From contig NW_025408668.1 of assembly GCF_020360975.1 (NCBI RefSeq), forward strand, positions 1,488,001-1,552,000: DNA of 64,000 bases. Reading direction: 5' to 3'. The notes beneath the pieces are model-generated. The model was not told where the DNA came from, did no database searches, and worked only from the letters and a program-made list of their open reading frames with translations. The stretch's first letter is position 1, and every line of letters starts with the position of its first letter. Positions 33,820 to 46,400 of the stretch are shown one piece after another. The DNA comes from Hirsutella rhossiliensis. Lineage: Eukaryota; Ascomycota; Sordariomycetes; Hypocreales; Ophiocordycipitaceae. The position numbers and the translations under genes are program-made.

Positions 33820-36639
33820 AGATATTAATATTAAGGTAATTAATCTTTATATTAATAATTCTATTATTATAGTTAAAGGCCTCTCTTTTAATATTTATAA
33901 GTTTATATAGATTTATCTTATATCTTTATATAAGTCGGTAATAATTAACGACTTTAAGTAAAACGTAATTACTTATTACGCTATAGTTTAAAAGTATATA
34001 TATATAATATCCCGCGATTTAGATATTTAATACTATTTAGTCGCTATAGCTTACCGTTACTATATATAGGGTCCTTAGATCTTATTATATTATACTAGTA
34101 TATAGCCCTTTTATAAATAGTATACCTTATTTTTTACTTAGTCTTTATTTATTTTATTTAAGTATTCTTCTTTAATTTATTATTAATATCGTTTCTTTAT
34201 ATTTTCGTTATATAGTATTATATTAAGGCTTAAGAAACTAATTTCTTATAGTTAATTAAAGATTTCTTATTTCTTAACGCTATATTATTTATATTATACT
34301 ACTTTATAGTTAATTATATACTATACTTTATAATTCTATTTATTTTTATATTAAAGGTTAAGTTTTTATTTAGTATCTTTTTATTTTTTATATAGTATCT
34401 CTATATTAATTCTTCCTTAGTTAAATATAGCTTATAGCCTTTATATATATTACTAATAATCTTTTAGTATACTATTATTTCGTTTATACTATACTTATAC
34501 TTTTTTATATTTATAAACTTTATAGTTTAGGTATATATATTTATTATAATCTTTTTTATTATATTTAATATATTATATAAGCTTTTAAAAGATTAATAGT
34601 TTAGATACTTTAAAGCGAGTAGTACTATACTATTCTTTTATTTTAGCGTATTTATAGATTTTATATAACTTTAAAAGATATCTTATTAATAAACTATAAT
34701 TATCGCGGTATTTAAGTAATATACTATAATTAGGTTTTAATAATATAACTTAGTCGTTTAGGTAGCGTTAATCGATTTTCTAATAGTTTAGTTTTATACT
34801 TAAGTAGGGTTTCGAAAGTACTTATCTTTTAAACCTAACTAAGAAGGCATTATATTATACCTTTATTTAGAAGTATATTATATAATTTAAGTAAACGTAT
34901 AATATTTATAAAATATACTTATAGTACTTATAAGTAAGTAGTATTTATAGATCGTTTTAAATTCTCCTTATAGTTACTATTCTTATTATAAAGCTATAAA
35001 GGTATTAACTATAGTAATAGCTATAGTATAGTTTCCTTTATATAGTACCGGTTAATATTAAATTAGTATAGCTTATTAGTTTTCTATAAGAATTTAAGGT
35101 ATTTATTAAGTTCTAATTTTAAGTATTTCTTTAAATTCTTTAAAGTATAAAGCGTATTTTTTAATTATAGCTTTTTCCTTTAATAGTAAAGGTAGTAGTA
35201 TAAGTTCGTTCTTATCTTTTATTTCTCTAAGTATTTCTTATTCTTTAAAGCTTATATCGTCGATATTTTATTATTCTTCTTTAAGTTACTATCTAAGTTT
35301 CGTAAGTATAAAGGCTATATCTATATCTTCTTTATTATATTATTTATAAACTACCTATTATTATTATCGATTTTTATTTTATATATCTTCTTCGAATCGT
35401 TTATTATTCTTCTTAATTTAGTCTTAGTAGACTCCTTTAAGATAGGGGTATTTTAGTTCTATAAATTTAACTTATTTTTATATTTTAAGATCCCTTTATT
35501 ATATTATTATAAGGGTTTTCCTTAGTAGCTTTAAAAACTATTTAGTACCGTTCTTATTACTTAAGTATACTATATATTCGTTATTATAGTATATAGTCTA
35601 ACTAAGGAGTTTATACTATAGTTCTTATCTATTAATAGCGTTTAAGTATTTCTTACTTTAATAGGTTTTCTTCTCCTTATAAGGTTATCTATATTCCTTA
35701 GAGTAATATCTAAGTTTCCTATAGTTAAAATACTTTCCTTTACCTTTCTATATTATACTTAAATCTATTAATCTAGGATTTATTATATATACCTAGGCTA
35801 TTTATATTTCGCGCTTTTTCTTATAGTTAGCGTATTAGTTAAAGTTATTTTTATAAGAAGGGTTTTAGTTTCCTCTTCCTTATTTCTTTTCTTAGCATCG
35901 CGTATACTATCTATCGTTGATTTATATTACTATAGTAATATAGTCTAAGAGGTTATTAGGTCGATTTTCCTTATAAAGCTCGTCCTTAACTTCTTCTTTA
36001 AGCCTATCGTAGAATCGTAATATAAAAGGTTCGTTATCTTAGTTAAGTTTTAAGGTAACTTAACGGAACTTTATAGTATAATCTAATACTAAGATCTTTT
36101 ATTAAAGTTCTTAAAGTTTCTATTTAGCTTTTTATTCCTTATTAGTTATTCCGAATACCTTTATAATAGCTTCTTTAAATCCTTAGAAATTAATAAAGAC
36201 TTTATTTATCTTATTATCTTATTATATTAGTTAGTTATTAAGAAAATCCCTTATAATAAGTCTAAACTAAGCGAGTACTATTTTAGATAAATAATTTCCT
36301 ATATAAAGTACTTTTTTAAGTAGGTCTAAGAGTTTAGTAAGGTAAAACTAGTAGTAGGCCTTAAGTTAAGTAAGAAAGTCTTAAAGTATACTATAAGTAC
36401 CGTTAAATAGTCCTAGCTATTTTAGTTTAACTACTTCTTTAAGGTCCTTAACTTATTTATTACCTCCTTTATTCCTAAGTAACTATACCTTATATTAAAG
36501 GGTAATAATCTTACGTATTATATCCTAAGGCGATATAGTAGCTCTAGAGTTAGTTAATCTAGTTTACTATATATGTATATTAATAGTTATAATATTACTT
36601 AAAGTAACGCGGTATTATACTAAATAAGAGCTTTTAACG

Positions 36640-37125
36640 TATAACGACTAGTATTATTCCTAAGGGATAAACCTATTAAGGGGTTTATATTAATAGATAT
36701 AATAAGGCGTAGTATAAGTAATAATAAGTATATTATATTAGTAATAAGTTAAAGGTTATAGACTATAAACTATAGCTAAGTAATTAAGTAATTAGAATTA
36801 AAGATAAGATTATAATAAAGATTATAATAATTATAATATATTAAAAGCTATTAAGCTATCTATTTAAAAGAGTATTTTATTCCTTCCTTATATATTTTAA
36901 GAGCTTCCTTAGATCGCCGAGAGTACTAGGTACTCTTATAGCCTAGGAGCGCTAAAGCGCTAGAATAATCCTATAATCCTAGCTATAGAGCGTTAAAGCG
37001 CTAAAGTAACCTATTACTTTAAACTTAATTAGCCCGTCGGTCTATTTAATATTCCTTACTCCCTATATTATATATCCTTATAATATATACTAGTCCCCGC
37101 GGTTTACTAGACTATAGTTATAATA
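36640..37125 (-). repeat. GYP-D1 5' LTR
   Basis: 486 bp, same length as 21,469-21,954. In the reverse orientation it starts TATTATAAC and ends GTCGTTATA, then CGTTAAAAGCTC. Confidence 0.9.
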
Positions 37126-37524
37126 AATCGAGCTAGCCTTACTAGCCCTATTATCCTTACGCTTATTAGCTTAGGTAGCCGGAACCTAGCTTTATACTTA
37201 TTAGCTAGCTAGCCGTTTAAATAAGGGCGTAACTTATTATATATACCCTTAAGTAGCTAGCGGCCGGTCTAGACCTATATAAGCCTTAGGTTACTTATCC
37301 CCTCTACCTTAGGTAGTATCTTCTACTAAGGGGTATATAAGGCAGTATCCCTTTCTTCCCCTTTCCCTTCCTTTTTTTCTTTCTTTAACTATAATAGTAG
37401 TATTAATAAGTAAGTTTTACTTTACTTAAAGTATTAGTTTATTCCTAGCTATATAGGCCGCTCTATTAATATATACTTATAATAGTAGTAGCGGTAGTAA
37501 TAATAGCCTTAATAATAATAATAA

Positions 37525-38507
37525 CTTTAATTAATAAGTTCTATGCCCTACTAAGTAAGAGGCTATATTCTATTATACTAACTTCTATAATAGATATATC
37601 TACCTCTCTCTCTTTTACCTCCTTTTTCTTAAAGTATACGGAGTTATTTATCGACGCTATACGAGCCGCGGCCGACGACGACTCTACTACTACCGCCGCT
37701 CTTGCCCGCGCCGCTACTACCGCTCCTACCGCCGCCGCCGCCGCCTCTACTACGCTATTCGCCCTTATATCGCCCCTTAGGGTAACGACGCTATCCCCGC
37801 CGCTACTTATAACGCCCGGCCCCTTAGCCCTTACCTCTATCTCCGCTACCCCTATAAGTCTATAGTTAGGTAAGCGTAATAGATATTATCCGCTAACCTC
37901 CTATAATATAAGCGCTAAGTATAGGCCGGTACCGCCTACTTAGCCTCCTATATACGTTATACGTTATAGGAGCTTAATTACTTTAACTAGGCCGGGCGCC
38001 GCCGCGGCGATAGCTACTACTAGTACGCGCGCGCCGGCCGCGCCTATAAGGCGGCGCCTCCTATCTTACTCGCTACGGCGTCGGCTTAGAAGGCCAGCTT
38101 ATATAGGTAGGCGCGGGGGGCTACTAAAAAGCGCCTTACCGCCGCCGCCGCCGCCTACTATAACCTCCGCGCCCTTAAGTAATAGGGCCTTATACCTAAG
38201 TAGGTCCTTACTCTTCCGCTCCTTTACTTTTGCCTTTAATATACCTAGCGCTAGGAATACCGCCTTTATCGCCCTATTAGCGGTCCTTTTAGCCGTGCCC
38301 GCCTCCGCTACCGCCGCTACCCTTACTACTACCGCTAGCCGCCGCCCTTTTACCCTTAGAGCCGCCGCCGCCGCCGACTAGCTTATAGGCTTAGAGGGCC
38401 GCCTTAGTACCTTAAAGACTACTACTACCGCTAATAAGAAAAAGGAGGCTAATAAGGATAATAATAATAAAGATAATAATAAGGGTAATAATAATAATAA
38501 GGAATAA
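37525..38507 (+). pseudogene. GC-rich open region antisense to GYP-B1 pol
   Basis: On the + strand, about 327 codons contain only three TAG stops before TAA at 38,505. This is remarkable where TA-rich stops are everywhere. The product would be Ala/Pro/Arg-rich, with an AAAAAD stretch and an Asn/Lys-rich tail (NKKKEANKDNNNK). The opposite frame on the minus strand, in phase with it, is also fairly open (for example KERKSKDLL and a Gly run), so one frame may be the shadow of the other. Position (after integrase, before the 3' end) matches that of the GYP-D antisense genes, but I find no zinc cluster here. Function unknown. Confidence 0.4.
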
Positions 38508-41372
38508 GCTTAAGTAGTTTAAGGGCTCCGCCTTATAATAAACGCTATTTTTATCTTTACTTATACTATTACGCTTATATTACTTATATTACTATAACTA
38601 CCCCCTCCGCTTTACTTACTTTATAGTCTTAGCTTAAGCTACTACTAGTAGTTTACTAGTTTATTATTCTTATTTACTAGTCTATATAGGGCCTTAAATA
38701 TATTAAGGGCTATAGCTCCTTTAAACTTATATATAGGTTCTTATATAGGGTTAAGGTACCTACGCTACTTAATAAGAACCTCCTAGCGTTTCCCTTAGCT
38801 TACCTTCTTTTAGCGTATAGCCTATATCTCTTTAACCTTAAATTTATTATCCTCCTCTACCTTAAATATAAGCGGTTAAGCGTCCGCTACTTCTTATCTA
38901 GGTAATAAGTTAAAGGAGGCTTAGTAAAGGAGGTTAACGTTAACTTTATTATAAACCCCTATTAAGAGACTATCGAGCTTAATTACTTATAGGCTAACGA
39001 CCCTTTATACTATAAACTTTATATATAGCTAGTTTAGCTTCTTCTTTAGTTACGCTAACCTATAGTTATAGAGGTCGAGCTATACTTTATTTTATACTAT
39101 AAACCTATCCGCTAGCTACCTAGTTTTATTAGCGTGCCGCTCTTAATCTTATACCATAGCGGCTATCGTAGATTAGTAGTATTCTATAGTTTCTTATAGC
39201 TTTTATATAAATATAAAAGCGCGGCTCTTTAATAACGTACTATTATACTACTCTACTACTATATCTATAGTAAATAAGATTAAGGAGGGCGGCTTAAAGC
39301 TATACGTTATAAAGAAGGGGGCTATCTTAATAAAGGTTTATAGTTTACTATTTAGTACGAGCTAGGTAGCGGGGAGCTAGCGGTCTTAGTCTACTTAGTT
39401 ATAGGCTATAACTACTTATAAGTACGCCTATACTTCTTAGTTAACCCTCTTAAGTCCTTTATTAGTCTATAGGTAATAAGCTATACTAAGTAGCTATATA
39501 ATTTAAAGTAGCTAGTATAAGTACTATTAAAAGTAGTTAGTTTAGTTCGACCCTTTATTACTTATAATAAAGGCTAGCTAGCTATATAAGCGGGCTTAGT
39601 ACTAAAGGAAGCGCTTTATATAAGCTTTTATATTTATAGATAGTATTAGCTTTAGTACTATTAATTTACTAAGTTAGTTCTTAATTACCTATATATAGCG
39701 GTTACCGCCCTTTATAAGTAAGAGGTCTATTATAAAGTCTATTTATATATATATATAGAACTAGTCTAATACTAAGAGCTACTTTAGTAGCCCTTTAAGC
39801 TACGCCCTCTAGATCTTTATATAGCTATAGATATTATAGTTATAAAAAAAGCAACGAATATAGTACTATAAGAAGGGCTAGTAAAAGTCCCTTATAAGGC
39901 CTACCGCTATACCCTATCTACCTAGGTAACCTATAATACTAAAGTTATAGATAAGTTAGACTAGCCTCCTTTAAAGCTTGTTTTATTTATCTAGCTTTAG
40001 CGGTCCCCCCTTCTCCTTAGCTTCTATAGTATATAGTATGCCCGGTACCTATAGTCTCCCTTACTAGCGTAGATACCCTTATAGGTTAATATAGTAGTCG
40101 GCTACCTATACCTTTAGCTTTAGCTTTAGATCTAAGCGTTAAGCACTAGACTTAATAGCGCGGCGTACGCCCTTATAAGTATAGTTTAGAGCCGCTATCC
40201 TATCTTATAAGCGTTAAAGGGCCTTATCTTAAAATACTCTCGCCGCGCGCGCCCTTAGGCCGGTCTATCCCTCCTTACTAAACTAAGGTAAGGGCGTAGG
40301 GGGAAGCTTATTTGCTAGTACTATATCTTCCTTTACTAAGGAAGCTCCTATATAAGTCTATAGTACTTCCTATAAGATAAGCTATAGATCTTAAGCCTCG
40401 ATATCTACTCTTATCGGCCGGTCTTAATCCCTTTAAGAAAGCGCGTTTAAGACTATAGAGTCCCGCTTAAGGTAGTACTTAATTAAGAAGTTAAAGTATA
40501 AGAGATACTCCGCCTAGCGGGCTTACTACTCTAAGAAGTACTAGTAAGTTATAAAGTACTTAAGGTTCCTATAGTTTATAAGAACCTTAAAGCTCTTATA
40601 GCTTTAAAGCTCCGCTTACTATTACTTAAGGTAGCTAATAATCGCTAGTATCTCCTTATTATAAATAGTATAATTCTACTTTACTAAGGTTAGCTTATAA
40701 GAGTAGAACGCTACTAGGTACTTTTACTTATCTACTTCCTAGGAGAGCGTTCCTTTAAGTAACTAGCCGCTATAGTCTACTTCGACTAACGTAGACTAGT
40801 TAAAGTCCTACTAAAGTAGTATTAGGGCTTAAGAGAATAGGTCCTTAAGCGTATAAAACGCTCCTTCCTATATAGGCCCTTAGTAAAAGGCGGTCTACTT
40901 CCTAGTAATCTTATTTAAGGGTATTATAATATAGGAGAAGCCCTTAATAAATATCCTATAATAGTTCGCGAACCTAAGGAAGCTTTATATACTTATCTAT
41001 ATAGTTAAGGCAGCTTAGTCCTAAATCGCCTAGATCTTTATAAGATCCGCTTATATACCTACGCTTATATAGATAATAAAGCCTAGGTACTTAACCTTCT
41101 TAACCTTAAATTTATACTTATCTAGGTTAAGGTAGAGCTTATAAAGTTAAAGGCGCTTTAAGACCCTCTATACTTTCTATATATAGTCCTTATAAAAGCC
41201 GCTTATATAAATAAGGATATTATCTATATATATAGAAGCGAACTTATTAAGGAAGTCTTAAAGTATATTATTAATATAATACTAGAAAGTAGTAAGCGCT
41301 CTTAAGAGGCTAAAGGGTATTATAAGCTACTTAAATAAGCTATAGTATATATAGAACGCTATCTTTTACTCG

Positions 41373-41377
41373 TTACC
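41373..41377. repeat. Target-site duplication of COP-E1, left copy
   Basis: TTACC, repeated exactly at 55394-55398. Confidence 0.9.
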
Positions 41378-42073
41378 TATAAGAATATACCCTTATATTC
41401 TTATTCTACTATTATAAAGAAATAATAGGTATAGGGAGGCTCTATAAAATAAGCTAGTAAAAAGAGGTTCTATAATATAGTCTAAGGGAATAACCCTTAA
41501 AGATAAAGACCTTTACTAGATATCTATACCTTCCTCTAGGAAAAGCGGGTTAGGATAAGCCTATCCTTATAAATAAAGATATATATAAAATGTATAAGTT
41601 AATTACGAGTAGAATAGATACCCTATTGCCTATTTTAGCCTAGTAGTTCCGAAGATATCCGCGATATAAGAATAGGTAGGGCATAGAATATTTTAGTTAA
41701 ATCTACTACTTATACTAGAACCTATAGTCTTACGTTAACTATTACGCTATGATTAGACTACCTACTAAGTTAGGAAGACATACTATAGATAGAGCTTTTT
41801 AAGCACTATAAGATATACTAAAATGCTAACTAATTAGTCTACTAGTAAGCGAGCAATAGTCTATAAAAGACAAAGGATTTCCCTAGGAGTAATAGATAAA
41901 ATAAGTAAGTTTATAAGTATCCTTTATAACGCTATTCTTTTAATATATTATTTAGCCCCTTATATACTCATTATAAATTCCGGACGAAATCCTACCCTAT
42001 ACTCCTTCGACCGATCTTTCCGCTTACGTTATCGATTACCCGATTCTACGCTTATTGCTTATACCTTCTTATA
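41378..42073 (+). repeat. COP-E1 5' LTR
   Basis: 696 bp. Its centre keeps CA/TG pairs (for example GCATAGAATATT, ATGATTAG). It is followed by GGTTATAAGCCCGG, the likely primer-binding region. Confidence 0.92.
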
Positions 42074-42079
42074 GGTTAT

Positions 42080-42857
42080 AAGCCCGGCTTCTCTATAAGT
42101 CGGGTAATAACTTTAAAAAATCTTTGAAATTCTAATACTAACTATACGACCTCGAATTATCTAAAATAGGCTCTAGGGATAAGTTCGAATTTACTAAACT
42201 TAAGGGTAGTTCTAACTATACCTTCTAGGCTATTCGAATATAGGCTCTTTTAGTTAAGGAGAAGCTTTCTACTACTATATAGTAAGAAAATTACTTAAAG
42301 ATAGAAGAAGTACTTACTTTAATTTTTCTTTATATTAAAGATAGTCCTTTAACCTAAATAAGGTAAAAGAGGTATTTAAGGAGCTAAAAGCATAGAATAT
42401 TATAATTCTAAAAGTAGTTATTATAGCTTAGATTTTAAACAGCCTTTCGGGCTCGTTTTCTAGCTATATAACTAATATAATGTAAGCTCTTTAAAATAAC
42501 TTAAAGGCTTTTAATCTAGAGTCTCTCTTTAATAGTCTTATAAACGAATCTAAGAGAACTAAGTTTCTAGAAAATCCCCTTAAGTAAGCTTTCTTTATTA
42601 AGAAGCCCTAGAAAAAGATAAAAATTATATTATAATATACTTACTAAAAAAAGAAAGGGCATCTAGTTAAATATTACTACTATCTTTACTTAGAAAAGGC
42701 CCTTAAAGGCTTTTCTAAAAATTTAAAAAATTAAAATAAAGGAATACCTTTTAAGAGGCCTAGAAAACCTGCTATAAAAGGAAATCCTATTAAATTAGAC
42801 TCTTACGTCGATAAGAAGACAAAAAAACCCTCTTCTCTATATATATTAAAAGTAGAG
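42080..42857 (+). pseudogene. COP-E1 gag, RIP-mutated
   Basis: Around 42,200-42,290 it reads GSSNYTF, then AIRI and ALLVKEKLSTTI with TAG codons between, the signature of Copia gag (DUF4219/UBN2 type). A Tyr-rich remnant that may be the zinc knuckle is at about 42,670. The frame is cut by GYP-D3 at 42,857. Confidence 0.75.
42853..42857. repeat. Target-site duplication of GYP-D3, left copy
   Basis: TAGAG; the right copy 50717-50721 is TAGAA, one transition apart. Confidence 0.65.
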
Positions 42858-43313
42858 TATTATAACTATAGCTACTAGGCCGCTAATAGTCGACCGCGTT
42901 AAGTATATAATACGGTTTAATAGATAAATAGTTAGCACAACTATCTAATAGATATAAGATTAAAGGGATCGTAGAGATCTAAGTAATCTAAGATTAACGA
43001 GATCACTATACTTTATATAATCTAACGTTAGGGATTATAGCTAGGCCTATAATCTAAGGATAGTCTCTATAAGTATATATAGCTACCTACTTTTTACTCC
43101 TTTAAATAGATAGCTCTCTAGCTTTTAATATATTATAGATCTTTATTACGATTCTATCTTTAATTCTAATTACCTAGTTATAGCCTATAGTCTATAACCT
43201 TTAACCTATTACTAACGTAATATACTTATTATTACTTAGACCACGCCCTATTATATCTATTAATATAAACCCCTCGATAGGTTTATCCCTTAAGAATAAT
43301 ACTAGTCGTTATA
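42858..43313 (+). repeat. GYP-D3 5' LTR
   Basis: 456 bp. The last about 250 bp resemble the R/U5 end of the GYP-D1 and GYP-D2 LTRs; the first about 200 bp do not. Confidence 0.9.
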
Positions 43314-43479
43314 CGTTAAAAGCTCTTATTTAGTATAATACCGCGTTACTCTAAGTAATATTATAACTATTAATATACCTATATAGTAAACTAGATTAAC
43401 TAACTTTAAAGCTACTATATTGCCTTAAGATATAATATGCGAGATTATTACCCTTTAATAAGAGGTATAGTTACTTAAG

Positions 43480-46400
43480 AATAAAGGAGGTAATAGATAA
43501 GTTAGGGACCTTAAAGAAGTAGTTAAACTAAAATAGCTAAGACTATTTAATAGTACTTATAGTACGCTTTAAGACTTTCTTACTTAACTTAAGGCCTACT
43601 ACTAGTTTTATAAGGTAAAACTCTTAGACTTAGTCGAAAAGGTACTTTATATAGGAAATTATTTTTCTAGAATAGTACTCGCTTAGTTTAGACCTATTAT
43701 AAGGGATTTTCTTAATAACTAACTAGCGCGATAAGATAATAAGATAAATAAAGTTTTTATTAGTTTCTAAGGATTTAAAGAAGCTATTATAAAGGTATTT
43801 AGAATAGCTAATAAGGAATAAGAAGCTAAATAGAAACTTTAAAAACTCTAATAAAGGATCTTAGTATTAAATTATACTATAAAGTTCTATTAAGTTACCT
43901 TAAAACTTAATTAAGACGATAAACCTCTTATATTACGATTTTATAATAAGCTTAAAGAAGAAGTTAAGGATAAGCTTTATAAGGAAAATCGACCTAATAA
44001 CCTCTTAGACTATATTACTATAGTAGTATAAATCGATAATAGATAGTATATATAATACTAAGAAAAGAAATAGGGAAGAGGAAACTAAAACCCTTCTTAT
44101 AAAAATAACTTTAACTAACGCGCTAACTATAAAAAGAAGAGCAAAACTCTTATTACCTATACCTATATAACTAACCTAGGTAGGATAGATCTAAATATAA
44201 TATAGAAAAGTAAAGGAAAGTATTTTAACTATAAGAAACTTAAATATTACTTTAAAGAATATAGATAACCTTATAAAGAGAAGAAAACCTATTAAGTATT
44301 AGCCTTAAAAGGTAAGAAATACTTAAACGCTATTAATAGATAAGAACTAAAGTATAAACTCCTTAGTTAAACTATATACTATAACGATAAATATATAGTA
44401 TACTTAAGCGATAAGAATAGTACTAGATAGTTCTTAAAGCTACTAAAAAAGACCCTTATAATAATATAATAAAGGGACCTTAAAATATAAAAATAAGTTA
44501 AATTTATAGAACTAAAATACCCTTATCTTAAAGGAGTCTCTTAAGACTAAATTAAGAAGAATAGTAAACGATTCTAGGAAGATATATAAAATAAAAATTA
44601 ATAATAATAATAGGTAATTTATAAATAATATAATAAAGAAGATATAAATATAGCCCTTATACTTATAAAACTTAGATAGTAACTTAAGGAGGAATAATAA
44701 AGTATTAACGATATAAGCTCTAAAAAATAAGAAATACCTAGAGAAATAAAAGATAAGAACGAACTTATACTACTACCCTCGCTACTAAGGGAAAATACTA
44801 TAATTAAAGAATATACTTTATACTTTAAAGAATTTAAAGAAATACTTAAAATTAAAACCTAATAAATACCTTAAATTCTTATAGAAAACTAATAAGCTAT
44901 ACTAATTTAATATTAACTAGTACTACGTAGAGGAGACTATACTATAGCTATTACTATAGTCGATACCTTTATAGCTTTATAATAAGAATAGTAACTATAA
45001 GGATAATTTAAAGACGATTTATAAATACTACTTACTTATAAGTACTATAAGTATATTTTATAGATATTATACGTTTACCTAGATTATATAATATACTTTT
45101 AGATAAAGGTATAATATAACGCTTTCTTAGTTAAGTTTAAAGGATAAGTACTTTTAAAACCTTACTTAAGTATAAACCTAAACTACTAGAAAATCGATTA
45201 ACGCTACCTAAATAACTAAGTTATATTATTAGAACCTAACTATAGTACGCTACTTAAATACTATAATAATTATAGTTTATTAATAAGATATCTTTTAAAG
45301 ATATATAAAGTCTATAAATATACTAAAATAAAAGAATAGTATAACGCTACTTACTTTAAGGTATTTAAACCCTTAATCTTTTAAAGACTTATATAATAAG
45401 TTTTATATAATAAAGAAGATTATAACGAATATATATACTTAAACTATAGAGTTTATAAATATAAAAAAGTATAAGTAGAGTATAAACGATATAACGATAT
45501 ACTAAAAGATTATTAGTAATATATATAAAGGCTATAAGCTATATTTAACAAAGGAAGAATCGATAAGGAAATACTATATAAAAAATAAAAAGATATTAAA
45601 CGAAAACTTAACTTTTAATATAAAAATAAATAGAATTATAAAGTATAGTATATAATTAACTATAAAGTAGTATAATATAAATAATATAGTATTAAGAAAT
45701 AAAAAATCTTTAATTAGCTATAAGAAATTAGTCTCTTAAGCCTTAATATAATACTATACGATAAAAATATAAAGAAACGGTATTAATAATAAATTAAAGA
45801 AGAATACTTAAATAAAATAAATAAGGACTAAGTAAAAAATAAGGTATACTATCTATAAAAGGGCTATAGACTAATATAATATAATAAGATCTAAGGACCC
45901 TATATATAGTAACGGTAAGCTATAGTAACTAAATAGTATTAGATATTTAAATCGTAGGATATTATATATATATACTTTTAAACTATAGCGTAATAAGTAA
46001 TTATATTTTACCTAAAGTTATTAATTATTATTAACTTATATAAAGATATAAGAAAGATCTATATAAACTTACGAATATTAAAGGAGAGGCCTTTAACTAT
46101 AATAACGGAATTATTAATATAGAGATTAATTACCTTAATATTAATATCTAAGGCTATAATAAATAAGTTAACTTTAATATTATAAATATTAAAGAATATA
46201 ACCTTATATTAAGACTTTTATAGCTATAAGAGAGTAACCTATTAATTAACTAGAAAACTAGCTAGCTACTTTAGGACGAAGATATAAGTTTCTAGGACTA
46301 GTAGATTTAAAAGAAAGTAAAATATTACGATAATTTAGCTACTAAATAAAATAAAAAGGATAACTATTTAAGTAAATTATTATAAGCTTTAGCGATATAA

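Larger units (their letters stand above)
22730..36500 (-). pseudogene. GYP-D1 gag-pol, RIP-inactivated and split
   Basis: Reads leftward, interrupted at 25,984-33,824. The zinc knuckle (about 35,690-35,740) has all its Cys and His as Tyr. The RT box at 24,917-24,928 reads YLDN instead of YLDD. The chromodomain remnant (about 22,735-22,820) keeps the frame YLIK-stop-KGY, where TAG replaces the expected Trp codon TGG. Sequence matches GYP-D2 and GYP-D3 over gag to chromodomain. The insertion of GYP-D2 falls in the protease domain. Confidence 0.82.
21469..37125 (-). mobile_element. GYP-D1: Gypsy chromovirus split by GYP-D2
   Basis: Two 486-bp LTRs (36,640-37,125 is the 5' LTR, 21,469-21,954 the 3' LTR) flanked by AATCG. 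Without the nested GYP-D2 and its TSD it is 7,821 bp. It reads leftward: gag about 36,480-35,560, protease interrupted at 33,825/25,988, RT about 25,700-24,830, RNase H, integrase about 24,100-23,000, chromodomain about 22,830-22,730, then an antisense accessory gene. The polypurine tract lies at about 21,957-21,975. It inserted in the tail of GYP-B1, close to that element's polypurine tract. Confidence 0.9.
37131..41377 (-). pseudogene. GYP-B1 pol, left arm (RT end, RNase H, integrase)
   Basis: Reads leftward. The RT catalytic box at 41,219-41,230 reads YIDN, one Asp lost. The next conserved stretch, about 41,060-40,960, matches the RT/RNase H junction of GYP-B2 (about 63,650-63,800, LGFII...FANYYR). 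RNase H about 40,950-40,450. Integrase about 40,300-38,620. The region to the left is listed separately. The arm is cut by COP-E1 at 41,377 inside RT and by GYP-D1 at 37,131. Stops are RIP-type TAG/TAA. Confidence 0.78.

Noticed and set aside
42074..42090. Named tRNA primer-binding site after the COP-E1 5' LTR
   Set aside because: The position is right, but RIP has changed the bases and I could not match it to a specific tRNA.
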